Assembly (NCBI GenBank): GCA_037447655.1
Contig: JBBHKE010001188.1
Coordinates: 99,261-159,260 of the forward strand
Source of the DNA: Zygnema cylindricum
Taxonomy: Eukaryota; Streptophyta; Zygnematophyceae; Zygnematales; Zygnemataceae
Direction: 5' to 3'
Length of the DNA stretch: 60,000 nt
The position numbers and the translations under genes were made by a program. This document shows, in pieces, positions 23,874-34,949 of the stretch; position 1 is the first letter of the stretch; the number at the start of each line of letters is the position of its first letter. The notes below the pieces were generated by a model, which saw only the letters and a program-made list of their open reading frames with translations, did not search any database and was not told the DNA's origin.

Positions 23874-25457
23874 ACGTTTTTCATTTTTTTCCCTATTTTT
23901 CTTTTGAGGGTCAACAGAGATTTTGAGAAAAACCGAATTTCGGGACCTTTTGAGAACACTCTGGAGGCGGCTGTAGCAGCGACAGTCGCGAGTGTGTTGA
24001 CAAATCCTCTTGATGTCGCTGTAACTAAAAGACAAAACATTGTGAATCCCAAAGTGAGTGTGCTGACAAATCCTTTTGATGTCGCTGTAACCAAAAGGCA
24101 AAACATTGTGAATCCCAACGTGAGTTTGTTGACAAATCCTCTTGATGTCGCTGTAACAAAAAGACAAAACATTGTGAATAATCCTCTTGATGTCGTTGTA
24201 ACAAAAAGACAAAACATTGTGAATCCCAAATAGTGTGTTGACAATCCTCTTGATGTCGCTGTAACAAAAATGCAAAATATTGTGAATTCCAAAGTGAGTG
24301 TGTTGACAAATCCTCTTGATGTCGCGGGAACAAATAGACAAAACATTGTGAATCCCAAATAGTGTGTTGACAAATCCTCTTGATGTCGCTGTAATAAAAA
24401 GACAAAACATTGTGAATCCCGAAGTGAGTGTGTTGACAAATCCTCTTGATGTTGCTGTAACAAGAAGACTTACAAATGTTTTTGATGTTGCTGTAACAAA
24501 AAGACAAATCATTGTGAATCCTAAAAATATTGTGTAACTCATTTTTCAGAAACCTTAAAAGCCTAAATTTATAAAATCATTAAAAAATGACACAACGTCG
24601 TGAATTTCCAAGTCACAATGAAACCTATCCTTAAAGCATAAAACCGCTTAAAAAAAGACAGCAATTTGTATCAGAAACTAAGCAAATTCTTGATCCAAAA
24701 ACCCTTTGGAGCCTGAAAAATGTAGAAGTGTTAGAAAAAGACACCATTGTGAATCCCAAAGTAATCTGAGGATATTCTGTGAATGGGCATCTTGGATTGA
24801 CATGAACGTCATTTTTTCGGAACTGAATTTGGGATAGTGTATGTTTTGTCTTTTTTCATTCTCTTTGCCTTCGACCAACTGTTTTTTTTCCTTCCAGATA
24901 TACAGTTTTTAAATTTTTGGCGTGCCTCTGATTTCTTCTCCTCCCTTTTGTTCTGTTTGTGTTCACAAAACCTCAAAAAAGTAATGTAGAAATGATTTTA
25001 ATTGTATTGTTTTTGGCAAAACACAAGTTTGTAGTATTAGTTGGATATGAATTACTCTTTAGTTAGAGATACATTCATTGCCATTATTCTATTCGCATTT
25101 AAAGAAGGGACAGGCAACCAACTGGCTTTGTTTAAAAAACTTTTCCAAGTACTTTTGCATGTATCATTAACCCTTTTGACTACTTGACCTTCTTGACCTT
25201 TTTGACTTTTTGACCTTCTTGACTTTCTTGACCTTTTTGACCTTTTTGACCTTTTTTACTTTCACTTTTCGCAGCATATTCGGTTAGAACGATCAATTTT
25301 GAAGCTCGGAAGGCGGTGGAGTTGGTGGCTAATTTTGTCTTCTTCTATGCCTAGGAATAATCGGTTTTATTGGCATGGTCTTGGAATACGATCTCTTCAA
25401 CACTTTGTATCAACAGCGACACTTGTCGCTTCGTATCATTTGTTACTTTCCATGTAA
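15733..25457 (+). CDS. Mitochondrial carrier (SLC25-type) protein, six exons
   Basis: Inner-membrane solute carrier of the three-fold repeat family; substrate not identifiable. Exons, all GT-AG: 15733-15852, 17687-17774, 19073-19168, 21100-21667, 23918-24053, 25275-25457 (1191 nt, 396 aa plus TAA). The start is the first ATG after an in-frame TAG at 15721-15723. Repeat 1 has the full signature PLEAMKVR at the exon 1 end, followed by LYKGAFFQLFGRP. Repeat 2 has PFDLIKTR, then a long Ser/Pro/Asn-rich insert (about residues 130-210, unusual for the family), then FWTGWRFNMLRDSIYG. Repeat 3 has NPLDVAVTK, in which the sixth signature position is Val instead of Lys/Arg. Exon 6 encodes a last hydrophobic segment and is the least certain piece. 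Exon junction phases all agree. Exon 5 is partly duplicated around itself. Confidence 0.82.
15853..17686. other. Carrier intron 1
   Basis: AT-rich, with several poly-A/T runs. No element, RNA gene or ORF that I can support. Confidence 0.5.
17790..18300. repeat. Degenerate CCTTTAAAACC-type repeats in carrier intron 2
   Basis: Dozens of imperfect short units built on CCCTTTAAAA / CCTTAAAA, too diverged for an exact period. It looks like an old decayed satellite. The rest of intron 2 (to 19072) is plain AT-rich sequence. Confidence 0.55.
19443..20338. repeat. T-rich 15-bp minisatellite in carrier intron 3
   Basis: About 900 bp of CCCTTTTTTTGTTTC-type units with a nearly pure T/C core at about 19690-19850. 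It produces spurious Phe-rich reading frames of 220-290 codons on the plus strand, which are translation artefacts. Lies inside intron 3 (19169-21099). Confidence 0.9.
20968..21088. repeat. Short tandem repeat before carrier exon 4
   Basis: Four to five imperfect ~27-bp units of the form GAATAAGACAA..GACTTTTGTT, ending about 11 bp before the exon 4 acceptor. Confidence 0.75.
21830..22010 (-). repeat. Possible tRNA-derived SINE in carrier intron 4
   Basis: On the minus strand, TTCTTAACCACACTGCTGACG is followed by a T-arm/B-box-like GAGTTCAAATCCCG, the layout of the 3' half of a tRNA. About 120 bp of unrelated tail follow. The A box is weak and no target duplication was found. Confidence 0.35.
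22076..22173. repeat. 17-bp tandem repeat
   Basis: Six units of GTATCTATTATGGTGAG starting at 22076, 22093, 22110, 22127, 22144 and 22161, nearly identical. Carrier intron 4. Confidence 0.95.
22971..23068. repeat. Purine-rich GAGAGG/GGGGAGA repeat
   Basis: Almost uninterrupted A/G on the plus strand in carrier intron 4, built on GGAGAGG units. Such homopurine tracts can form triplex DNA; that is inference only. Confidence 0.85.
23290..23917 (+). repeat. Decayed duplicates of the carrier exon 5 acceptor region
   Basis: Copies of the block GTCAACAGAGATTTTGA..AAAACCGAAT..GAACCTTTTCCAG recur at about 23300, 23455, 23593, 23687 and 23778, before the true exon start at 23918. Spacing is roughly 90-160 bp. 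A pure (AT)n run of about 37 bp at 23834-23870 separates the last copy from exon 5. Confidence 0.7.
23997..24530 (+). repeat. 66-bp array derived from carrier exon 5
   Basis: About nine copies of the exon segment encoding NPLDVAVTKRQNIVNPK, starting at 23997 (inside exon 5), 24063, 24129, 24181 (5'-truncated), 24238, 24303, 24367, 24433 and about 24469 (partial). The period is 66 bp (22 codons), decaying to 64-65. Several copies keep the donor-like AAAGTGAGTG. The exon frame stays open through about 3.7 copies to a TAG at 24231-24233. Confidence 0.92.
25170..25262. repeat. TTGACCTTTT tandem repeats before carrier exon 6
   Basis: About nine short units of CTTGACCTTTTTGA type, next to the exon 6 acceptor (25275). 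Confidence 0.8.
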
Positions 25458-27691
25458 ATCAGGTTCTTTTTACTATAAAGTTACAATGTTTATGCGATGA
25501 TTCTTGCTCGTGGGCCTTTCCATGTGCTTCATTTGGATTCAATTTTGGAAACAAGTATTGATTTTTGCCTTTGGTTTTGTATATAGAAATCGGTACAGTT
25601 TAAAATGCTGGAATACTATCAAGATTGTGTTTTTTCACTGAAAGTTCGAGAGGCATAACATAATCCATTAGGAAAGATAAAACATAACAAAAAAAAACTA
25701 AACAAAAACAAAAAACACACGCAATTATTGATACTATAAATGGTTTTATTAGTGTTTGGTGCTTGTTACAGCTTCATAGGCAGTTTATCTATGATACATA
25801 TCATTCGTACATGTGCAATTCTATAAACAAAAAGTGCGAAAAATCGTGCGGGGAAATAACATACTAGATATTTAGTGGATGTTTATGCAAAAACAGAGAA
25901 AAAAATGAGAATAAAAATGCCAGTGTGTACATATTTGGTACCAAATATGGACACAACTTATTCACTAGAAGCAAAGTACCACTTAGTATCATCACATATG
26001 TGTGGATTAAGGAGTTTTTATGTTTCATGTTTCTCTACACTGTCGTTTTCACGCAGAGACTATCGTCCTGTTTCGAGGATTGGTTGTATTATTTTCAATT
26101 TCCTGATTCTATTCTCGTTTTCGTCCCTCGTTTTTGTTTTGCTTCTCTTCTTACTTTGAGCATGATTTTTTTTTATAACAAAGTCGCACTGATTCTGATT
26201 CAATCAGAAATGGTGTAATAATGCTTCAAATGGAAGTATCGACAATAATATTTTTCAAAATTCCATTGTAAATTAAGTTTTGGGCGAAAGTATATTGACT
26301 TTAAACAGTTAGAAAGTTTTTGCTTTTTTGGTTTATTTTCTTGGAAAGTCAAATTTTGTCTCCTTTTTTTTTGTCTTTTTTGTGGGTTGTGTTGTCATTC
26401 TTTGTTTGCCGCTCATATATTTCACTGTGTTTTCTTAACATTTTTATTAATCTTCTTTCTCCGAGAAGTCTGTGTTTTTAAGAACAATTAACCATTTTGA
26501 TTTTCAGTTTTTTGACAATTTTTGGAAGAGTGTGAAACATGAGGGGCCTTTCCTCGTAAATGATTTTTGTCATCCGTCAACTTGGGGAGGAGCGAGGGGG
26601 AAGGAGGGAGAGATAAGAGAGAAGGTAAAGTGACCTCTAAGTACAGTTTTTGTAAAATTTATTGATACCACTTTGTTTCTTTACGGTAATAATTTATTAC
26701 ACTAAATAATTTCTCTACATTATTAAAGATTCACGGTGTAGTTTACGACTTGGTACGCAGGTACATGGTATGCAAGTGAAGATTTGAAGTGAAGATTTGA
26801 AGTGAAATTTGTCGGTGTGAAAAATTTGAAGGATATTCAATATCGGATCGTAGCTTACATGGTGCCACTCAATTTAGAACACGTGGTTTACAGACTCTTT
26901 GTGATGGAACATCGACTCAGTATGCGTTTCAGTAATTGTACAGCAAATTTTACTGGCAGACATGCCTTCCATTAGGTTGCGACAGTAAACTACATTTTAT
27001 TTGCGTGGCTCATTCTGGTTGGTAACACGTAGGTTAATATTCGATGCTAAAAATCTTAAAAGAATCTTCGAATGCAATGTCTAAACGCAATATCTGAACG
27101 AGCGGAGGTAAGGTAATATCTGTACCAGCGGAGATAATATCTGTACCAGCGGAGGTAATTAATGACTCATACAGAGGGCATTATAATGTACTACCTAAAA
27201 TTCCAAAACAGAACGACAAAAAGGCAGCGGCAAACTTTGATAGTGGGAGCGTGACGGGATAATTTCGGCGGATTCGCAGCCACCCTAACGGAAGGCACAT
27301 GGCCCTTGCGACGTTTACGCACATACACGCCCCTCATTGTGGATTTTTTTTCCCTTTTCCACGCTGCCCATTTTTACACGTTCAATCTCTGAGAAGTGTC
27401 CTCACTGTGTTGACCTGGCGTCTCGGATAAAAAGTGTAATGGCATCCGACAATCATAATTTACGCCTACAATCTTGGACATTTTTCCGTAATGATGTTTT
27501 CCTTGGAAAAAAAAAAAAGGTACGGACTTGTACGAATCGGTATGGCCCTAGTAAACAGCCCCACTTTTTCGCTAGTGGAAGGCCACCCTCAATTAACCCG
27601 TCCCGTATAGTTGGCCGTACGATTACACAAACTACTGATGGAACTTGACCATCAGCAAAAAAGAATCCATTACGCGATTGGTTTCATGTTT
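25458..27691. other. Intergenic stretch; no gene seen
   Basis: AT-rich downstream of the carrier stop. An AATAAA at 25910-25915 could serve as a polyadenylation signal. A single family-E-like terminus (GATTCACGGTGTA) near 26740 has no visible partner. Two GTACCAGCGGAG repeats lie near 27122-27152. ORFs look random. Confidence 0.4.
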
Positions 27692-28121
27692 GGGAATTGA
27701 TCATGGCAGTGACTGTTTTGGTTGCACACAGTCACTTACGTCATTTTGTGAAAGATTGTAAGTTTGGAAGTACACAATGGTACAAGTAAAGTACCGTCGA
27801 GTATAAATTTGACGGTCGACCGGTTCGACAGCTTTGACTTTCGAAATATTGTTACAACCGCTTAAAATTTTGCCGCGCTTGCGAACGTCGACCGTCATAA
27901 TAAAATTAGCAATTCACACGGCCGGCGAAGGTTTACGGTAACAAAACTGCGGCAGCCACATGTAAAAAAAAGTGTTGCAGACAGTCACTTTTTGTCTTTA
28001 CAAGAGCTCCACAGTGAGAGCACATGTTGGATTTAAACTTAGCCGCAAAATTGAAATTTTATCGTGTAAGCGTTACATTGAACTTAGACGCAAACTGAAA
28101 CGGAACCTCTCAAAACTGGAG

Positions 28122-28628
28122 TACACCACGAATCGTAACTAGCGTTAAGTACGCTAATTTCGTCGCCACAAATTTTGACTCTATCACCCTAAATAGAGTA
28201 CATCATTTTAAATTATTCTTTACAATATTTAAGGTACTTTTGGAATCACCGTTGACAACTCTGATATAGTATGTTTTAAATAGTGTGGCGTACGGTCAGT
28301 GTCTGGCCGTGCAAAACTGTCCTATATTAACTAAAAAGTACAAAAAATGATTTAATATAGGTCGTTATTATGTAACTGCATTTTCATAAACAGCGTAATG
28401 CAAAACGTCATAATGACGTGAAACTGTACGTTTTGTCATATTCTGTAAGTGTACCTTATTTGTTGTAAAGATATCAGCGCGGATAATTAGTACGGATAGC
28501 AACACAAATTAGAGTTATTGATAAATTAGAGTAAAATTTGTTTTTGAAAAAAAATGATTACACAATTTAGAGTTAACAACACTCATTTTTTTTTCATTTT
28601 TTTAACTCTAATTACGATTCGGGGTGTA
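28122..28628. mobile_element. TA-targeting MITE family E, copy E3
   Basis: Ends TACACCACGAATCGTAA and complement GATTCGGGGTGTA; 507 bp. Inserted at the exact centre of D1, with TA on both sides. Related in inverted orientation to 48975-49456. Confidence 0.82.
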
Positions 28629-28956
28629 CTCCAGTTTTGAGAGGTTCCGTTTCAGTTTGCGTCTAAGTTCAATGTAACGCTTAGACGATTAAATTTCAAT
28701 TTTGAGGCTAAGTTAAAATCCAACATGTGCTCTCGCCGTGGAGCTCACGTAAAGGCAAAAAGTGATTGTCTGCAACACTTTTTTTTACATGTAGCTGCCG
28801 CAGTTTTGTTACCGTAAACCTTCGCCGGCCGTGTGAATTGCTAATTTTATTATGACGGTCGACGTTCGCAAGCGCGGCAAAATTTTAAGCGGTCGTAACA
28901 ATAATTTGAAAGTCAAAGCTGTCGAACCGGTTGACCGTCAAATTTATACTCGACGG

Positions 28957-29501
28957 TACACCGCCAATCGTTATTAGCGTTGTGCACACTAATTTCGTCC
29001 CGCTTTTTTTTATTATTATTCTCCATTAGTGTAGTTCATTCTATTTTTTTCTTTATTCTATTTAGGGTTATTTTCAGTGCGTTGTCTCTTAAATAGAGTT
29101 GTGTACGGTCAGTGTCAGACCGTACATAAATGTACCTTTTTAAGTTAAAAATTACAATAAATTAGTTTTAGTAACCGCAGACGCATGAGAATGTGCGTTC
29201 TAAAAAGGAAAAAAAAACAAGGTCGTAAAAAATCCCGTTCCCACATATTCGTCCGACAGCCGCGTTTCGACCGTGTGAATGTACGATTTGTGTACGATTT
29301 GTCAGATTTTGTACGGAGACCTATATTAGTGTAAGCATGTTTGCGACCGACATTTTTTTTTTCAAAGATCCAAATTACCATAATCAAACAATTAGAATGT
29401 ATGATTTTTTCCAAATTTTTCAAATTCTTAAATAGCGTACACCACTGTAATTATTATTATACGCTAATCAAACTCCCACGCTAATAACGATTGGCGGTGT
29501 A
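28957..29501. mobile_element. TA-targeting MITE family E, copy E2 (545 bp)
   Basis: Ends TACACCGCCAATCGTTATT and its complement. The other D1 arm (near 27785) shows the empty site GGTACTTTAC, which proves a TA duplication. Nearly identical in inverted orientation to E5 (49455-49994). The ~220-bp copies look like its two ends joined. Confidence 0.88.
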
Positions 29502-29975
29502 CTTTACTTGTACCGTTGTATACTTCAAAAGTACAATTTTTCACAAAACAACCAAAATAGTCACTGTCGTGATCAATTCCCTTTTGTTTTTAATCAAAGC
29601 TCCGTTCGCAAAACAGGAAACTCCGAGAGATTTATATACTGATTCGGTAAGGGAATTGATCATGACAGTGACTGTTTTGGTTGCGCACAGTCACTTACGT
29701 CATTTTGTCAAAAATTGTACGTTTGAAGTACATTTTGGTACAAATAAAGTAGCTTTGAGTACAAATTTGACGGTCAATCAGTTGGACAATTTTTACTTTC
29801 AAAATATTGTTTCAACCGCTTAAAATTTTGCCGCGCTTGCGGACGTCCACTGTCATAATAAAATTAGCAATTCACACGGCCGGCGAACGTTTACGGTAAC
29901 AAAATTGCGATAACCACATGTAAATACACACAATCACTTTTTGTCTTTACGTGAGCTCCACGGTGAGAACACTTA

Positions 29976-32900
29976 GGGCGTGTTCCCACGAGTTCAAGTA
30001 AGTGTTTTTTCTCATCGTTTTCAGAGAAAATGGGACTTCCAACAAGAAAATATTACGCCGTACGAAAAATGGGCAAAAACACAAGTACATTTTGCGTCAT
30101 TTTGGAACTTGGAAGGTACGACATTTAGAGTTATCTTCACCGCGACCCACTTCCAGCTCATCTTCACACTTGTAATGGAATCAAATCGCGATCTGGTTTT
30201 AACCAAAATAACACCCTATCGACGAATAGAGAGCAGGTATTGCACGCGTGAAACATCTTCAAATTTTTTTGAACAAGGGAGAGTACACGCTATTTTTTTA
30301 CATGCTCGTCACGCGCATGTACGTACAAAAATGACAAGCATGTACGGGAAAAAAATCATTGGGGTCTCGAACTTCCACTTTCATTCATGGGTCCTTTGCA
30401 AAAATTTACAACGTTCTCGTCTCTCCCCATCTTTTTCATTCGACTGCTCCTCTTTCTCTCATCTCTAAATGAAATGCAGCGATAATAGTATCAGATGAAA
30501 GATATATTTTTTTCCTTTTTTTTTTACTATTTTTGGCCTCATTTTGATGGCATATCGAATGATAAAAAGTAAGAAATAGAAATCGGGAAGCCATGGCAGA
30601 ATGTTTATGTGTTAATGACGTCACAAGGTAGCATGACTTCGCAATGTCACAAAACCCTAAACATCTATAATGTCACAAAAAACTCGACGTCTATAACTGT
30701 CGTCGTTTTTGTAGACGTCACTCATTTTAGGAAGTTTCGTAGACGTCTACATTTCGTTTTGTACTATCGTAATTTGTCGCATATTTTGTAGACGTCTACA
30801 CCTGTCACATATTTGAAGTAATGAAAGCGCAAGTATTTGAAGTAATGAAAGCGCAAGTAATGATTGACATAGGGTACGTCCCCATGTATTAAAGTACATA
30901 CTTTTCTCTATCTTTTTGCCCTAAAATTCATGGAACTTTGAGAAGAACTTTAGCCGGATGAAAAAAATCATTTTTACCAAAGTGAAGTGAACGTCAATAA
31001 ATACTTTGGATATACGGCGTGTTTGTCGTCATGTGAACGCATTTTGGCGTTTTCCCCTTTTAGACTTCCGAGCAAGAGAATCCAGCCCAAAAAATAACTT
31101 CATCCAAAATCACCTCAAGGGGGTGATTTTAGTTCAAGTACCGCCCAAGCAGCGAATAAAAAATGACCCACGCACAGCCACAAGAGTGTGAAAATTTTAG
31201 GACGAGGGAGAGTACCCGCATGTACGGAAATAAATCTGCAGGGGTCTCGGACCTCCACTTTCATTCATGGGGTCCTCTGCAAAATTTTGCGCTGTCGTTG
31301 CCTCTCTCCTCTCCCTCTCACACCATCGCTGTTATCTCACACTTTTTAGAATGAGAGACGACAATATTGGTATAGAATGAAAGATATTTTAAGTCCCTCT
31401 TTTCATTCTACTCTCTCTCCATAACTCTAACCTCTACCCCTTTCCTCTCCTCTCTCTAAGACATAGCCAATGTAATCATGTAAAAACATAACAAACACAT
31501 TCAAATGCATGCACAAACCATCCATAAAGACAACGCGAATAATAAAGAGGCTAAAAGAAATTGACCATTTTTACGTAAATCATGAGAACGATTCAAAAAA
31601 ACCCAACGATATGAATTAACAAGTGAAAAATCCCATTGAATCATACCAAGTATTAAGTATTCAACCTTTAAAATATTTTAAAATCTAATTTCTATTTTTA
31701 TCCTTTACCACATATCCTCCGAATAAAGACTGATCACTTTCCAAAACATTATAATTCCTAATTTTCCAATCCATTTTCAAAACTCTTTCCCTCCCACTAG
31801 TTCACTTCTACTCTATATTTGATTTTTTTTATGCTTCAATGCTACAAATCTTTATCAAACTAGATGACGTATCCATATTCTATTTTCACCCCTATCATGA
31901 TTTGAACTGGTTGTAAAAATCAACCCTTCATTTTATATACCCCATGCCTATTGTACAAGTCATTAGCCGAAAAATTGCGTAATTGTCTCCCTTCGATATC
32001 ATCATACGCGTCATTGTTTTCCCCATCACCTTCTTCTTCATCATTTGGTGGTTTCGTAAGTGGGGAAACATCTCCAATGTAAGATGTATCTTCATCAAGT
32101 CAAAAATTGTGTAAGGTACATACTGCGATTATGGTACTAACTAAATTCTGCGTATGTACGTACATCATTTTTCTACTTAATACTCCCTACTTTCGCTTTA
32201 ACACTTCAAACGTCCTCTCGACACACACCCGTCAACTGCTATGAAAATAATTAAATGACCTTTACGGTTTTTGAGGATTTGTCCCTAGATACGGAATGGT
32301 CAACCCTTTGCTCAAAAGATAGCCCGCGTCCCCTATAATAAATGGTGGCACCTCTATTCCTGTTACATCAATGTATGGGCCTTTTATTCCTTTTCCAAAC
32401 GTGATCGCATTTCCGATTCCTGAATTGCTAAACACCCTTGAGTCGTAAACGCTACCCGCCCAGCCCACAGATGCATCTATTATACGACAATTCGGAGCTA
32501 CAATAGCCTGTAATATTGTGCTATAATTTTTTTCTCTATCAAACCAATCAGATGGCCTGATGCCATCAACTAAACTAATGCTAATGTGAGTAGCGTCTAT
32601 TCCACCTCAAAAATTAGGGAATTCGAATTTGTAATCCTTAAACGCTTCTACAAGATCATCAAACTTGCTTTCAGTCGGCCATCTAATTAAGCGAGGAGTA
32701 AGAAATTTCTCAAACAACCTTACAAAATACCGCTTGTTTCCCTAACACTGTTGCTTTACTACCACTGAAGGTGTCGCCAACAGATAAAGCACTATTCTTT
32801 GTGGCCAAACGATAAAGCACCATCTCTATTTGTCGCTCCACACTAAGCTTCCTATTAGGAATGTTAAGGAAAGCTAGCGATGGATTTTTTTCCATCCGTT

Positions 32901-33901
32901 CTCCTAACACCACTATCAAATAATTCACTAGATTACGTGAGAGTCGAAATATGCTTTTATACCTGATATCGTCGTAGCTATCGATAAAGTTTATAGACAA
33001 ATGTAGACTTCGCGGGAGGATGTAGTACTCACTGACGACGATCTTCGATTGGCCATCATCGTTCCAAACACATCTGCAAAATTTATGAAAACTTGTGTTC
33101 GGAAAAAAAAGTTATCCTGTGCTAAAAACACCATGAATGCTAATAAATTCAACCCCTTTTCATTTTGATGATTACTATCATTGAATAGTAACAAAAGGCA
33201 CAGTATTAAAAACAATTCCATGATCAATCTTTTTTCAAAGTCCTTCCCAATCCACAATATGACATAATTTAATTAAGTGAGGTTTATTTTTCAAAACGAA
33301 TAAATTTATTTTAAAACATGTACAGTGTTGACTAACTTATTTAACCGTTTTAAGTATAGAGGAATGAGCGACGTCTGTAACGAAATGAACTCTAAAATGG
33401 CAGTTTGATATCAATGTGAGTTTTGTCAAAAATATATATTTTTTATGAAAGATTTTTAATGTTGAGAAAGTTGTTGACCGTTTTGTATACTTTAGCGATG
33501 ACTTGTTAGAAGACGTTTTTAATTAAAAAGTATGAACATAATGGTGTAGTGAATTTCCAGTCAGTGTAAAAGAAGAAAAAGACAATGAATTTGCAGTCAA
33601 AGTAAAGGAAAAAGAGGACTGATGACAGTCACCTGAGTGAAAGGGATCTTTGAGGTACATTGACACGGTACACCTGGAAGTACACGTTCCTAATACGGAT
33701 GTACGGATTTTCAAAAGAACATGGTCAGTTTTTAAATCTTTGACGATTTTCGAGATTTGATCGTCAACTAAAGTGGAGCTACTCAAATTGAAACACGTAT
33801 ACAAAAACTTGTTTACAAACGCTACGCGATGTAACCGAAGCCTATAATACATAAATTTTGTTGTCCTTATTATTACAAAGACCTCCTGATGTAACCATGC
33901 C
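29976..33901. mobile_element. Harbinger-type DNA (B3 with nested B2), boundaries partly unresolved
   Basis: TTA then GGGCGTGTTCCCACG at 29976. About 900 bp follow that match MITE B in reverse order. At 30872 a second terminus, GGGTACGTCCCCATG, starts a copy (B2) matching B more closely through about 31390. The transposase follows. A TTA at 33902-33904 next to D2's right arm suggests the outer right end, but its terminus is only weakly like the left one. The right end of B2 was not found. Confidence 0.55.
31925..33060 (-). pseudogene. PIF/Harbinger DDE transposase, broken
   Basis: Reads from about 33060 leftward. N-terminal SIFRLSRN and LSVERQIEMVLYRLATKNS are followed by the nuclease: GGIDATHI (first Asp codon 32595-32597), GWAGSVYDSRVF, IIGDAGY (second Asp 32328-32330) and VERTFEVLK (Glu 32217-32219). 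Asp-2 to Glu spacing is about 36 residues. An acidic tail continues to about 31930. A frameshift near 32995 and stops (including TGA in place of Trp before GGIDATHI) inactivate it. All three catalytic acids survive. No Myb-like second protein was recognised nearby. Confidence 0.85.
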
Positions 33902-33969
33902 TTAAGTTCAATGTAACACTTAGACAATTAAATTTCAATTTTGCGGCCAAGTGTTCTCCACGTGGAACT

Positions 33970-34949
33970 TGTTGTTTTGGAAACCTTGAGTCCTCTCTAT
34001 ATCTTGCTGCAATACTGCCATGCTGCGCTAAGTCTGACATCGCAAGTGGAAACCTTGAGAACTACGCTTGTTGCTATGTTGCGGTGATCTGACATCGCAG
34101 CTGCGCTGCTCTAATACCACAGCTGCGCATCACAGCAGAGTCATAGCATCTATAGCTGTCTGCGCAACAAAGGTGTTCTGAACTCTACTCACTTTGTGTG
34201 AAGATAAATTGACGGGGATATAATTTAGTGAGTTTGCAACTCGAAAGGGAGTACACAAATTCGGTGCACTTCAGGCACAGGTGTCGGTCCGTGAGAAAGT
34301 CAAGGTTGTTCTAAAAAAAAAAGAAATAGTTTCATTTGAGGACCGAAGTTACACGTGGAGTTTAATCTTCGGTGTTGAAAAAATACGTGGAAAGTGGACG
34401 AAGTCCGCAGAAATTTTTGGAAGGGAAGTATTGATTGTACCGTCATTTGAGCGGACGAACTTTAATCGCGAACTTTAACCGCGTACTATTTCATTTATAA
34501 CGGCTGTCTCATTGGTGTAAATATTTATGTACATTCGACGCCGGGATTTTGTTGATGAAGAGTAGTGTACCAATTGACCACGGTAGTTGAAGTACAGTGT
34601 GATCAACTGTAGGCTCACTTGTATATATATGACTTAGATTATTTTAGGAAAAGTAGGATTTTTGTGTATGGAAATCTGCAAAGCAGTTTTTGAGTGTTTT
34701 TGAACTGTAAGATCATTGTGGTCTTTTGGCGAAAACCTTGTGAAATACTGCATGTTGTTTCCTTGGTGTATATTCTATATTGTGGCATATTTGCAGACCT
34801 AGTGTGTGTCTGGTTTGCTTGGGGCTTCATTGTGAAGCTGGTCTTTTGTGGGATTTCGTGAGAGTTTCCTCTTTGCATATTTTAATTGTCATGGCAACTG
34901 TCGGTGCTTTTTCATCTTCTTCAGTGGCACCAGCTGCCTCAAATCAACA
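33970..34949 (+). repeat. 5' LTR of copia2
   Basis: 980 bp, TGTTGTTTTGG...CAACA. It includes the gag start codon at 34891, 59 bases before the LTR end. Confidence 0.85.

Larger units (their letters stand above)
27692..29581. mobile_element. Long-inverted-repeat (foldback/MULE-like) element D1
   Basis: Starts GGGAATTGATCATG and ends with the complement (GATCAATTCCC). Two arms of about 430 bp are inverted copies of each other; their innermost 50 bp are identical and abut a TA dinucleotide where MITE E3 sits. A second MITE (E2) interrupts the right arm. Flanks TCATGTTT and TTTTGTTT resemble a worn 8-bp duplication. No ORF. Confidence 0.82.

Noticed and set aside
23766-24542. Minus-strand 160-258-codon repetitive ORFs
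   Set aside because: Antisense readings of the 66-bp exon-derived array; the plus strand has the carrier motif and splice sites.
29980-30468. 162-codon plus-strand ORF
   Set aside because: Lies in Harbinger-type non-coding DNA whose relatives (13283-14231, 47229-48089) do not keep the frame.
33523-33927. 134-codon minus-strand ORF upstream of the Harbinger transposase, considered as the Myb-like partner
   Set aside because: No Myb-type Trp spacing or basic helix visible, and it crosses the element boundary.
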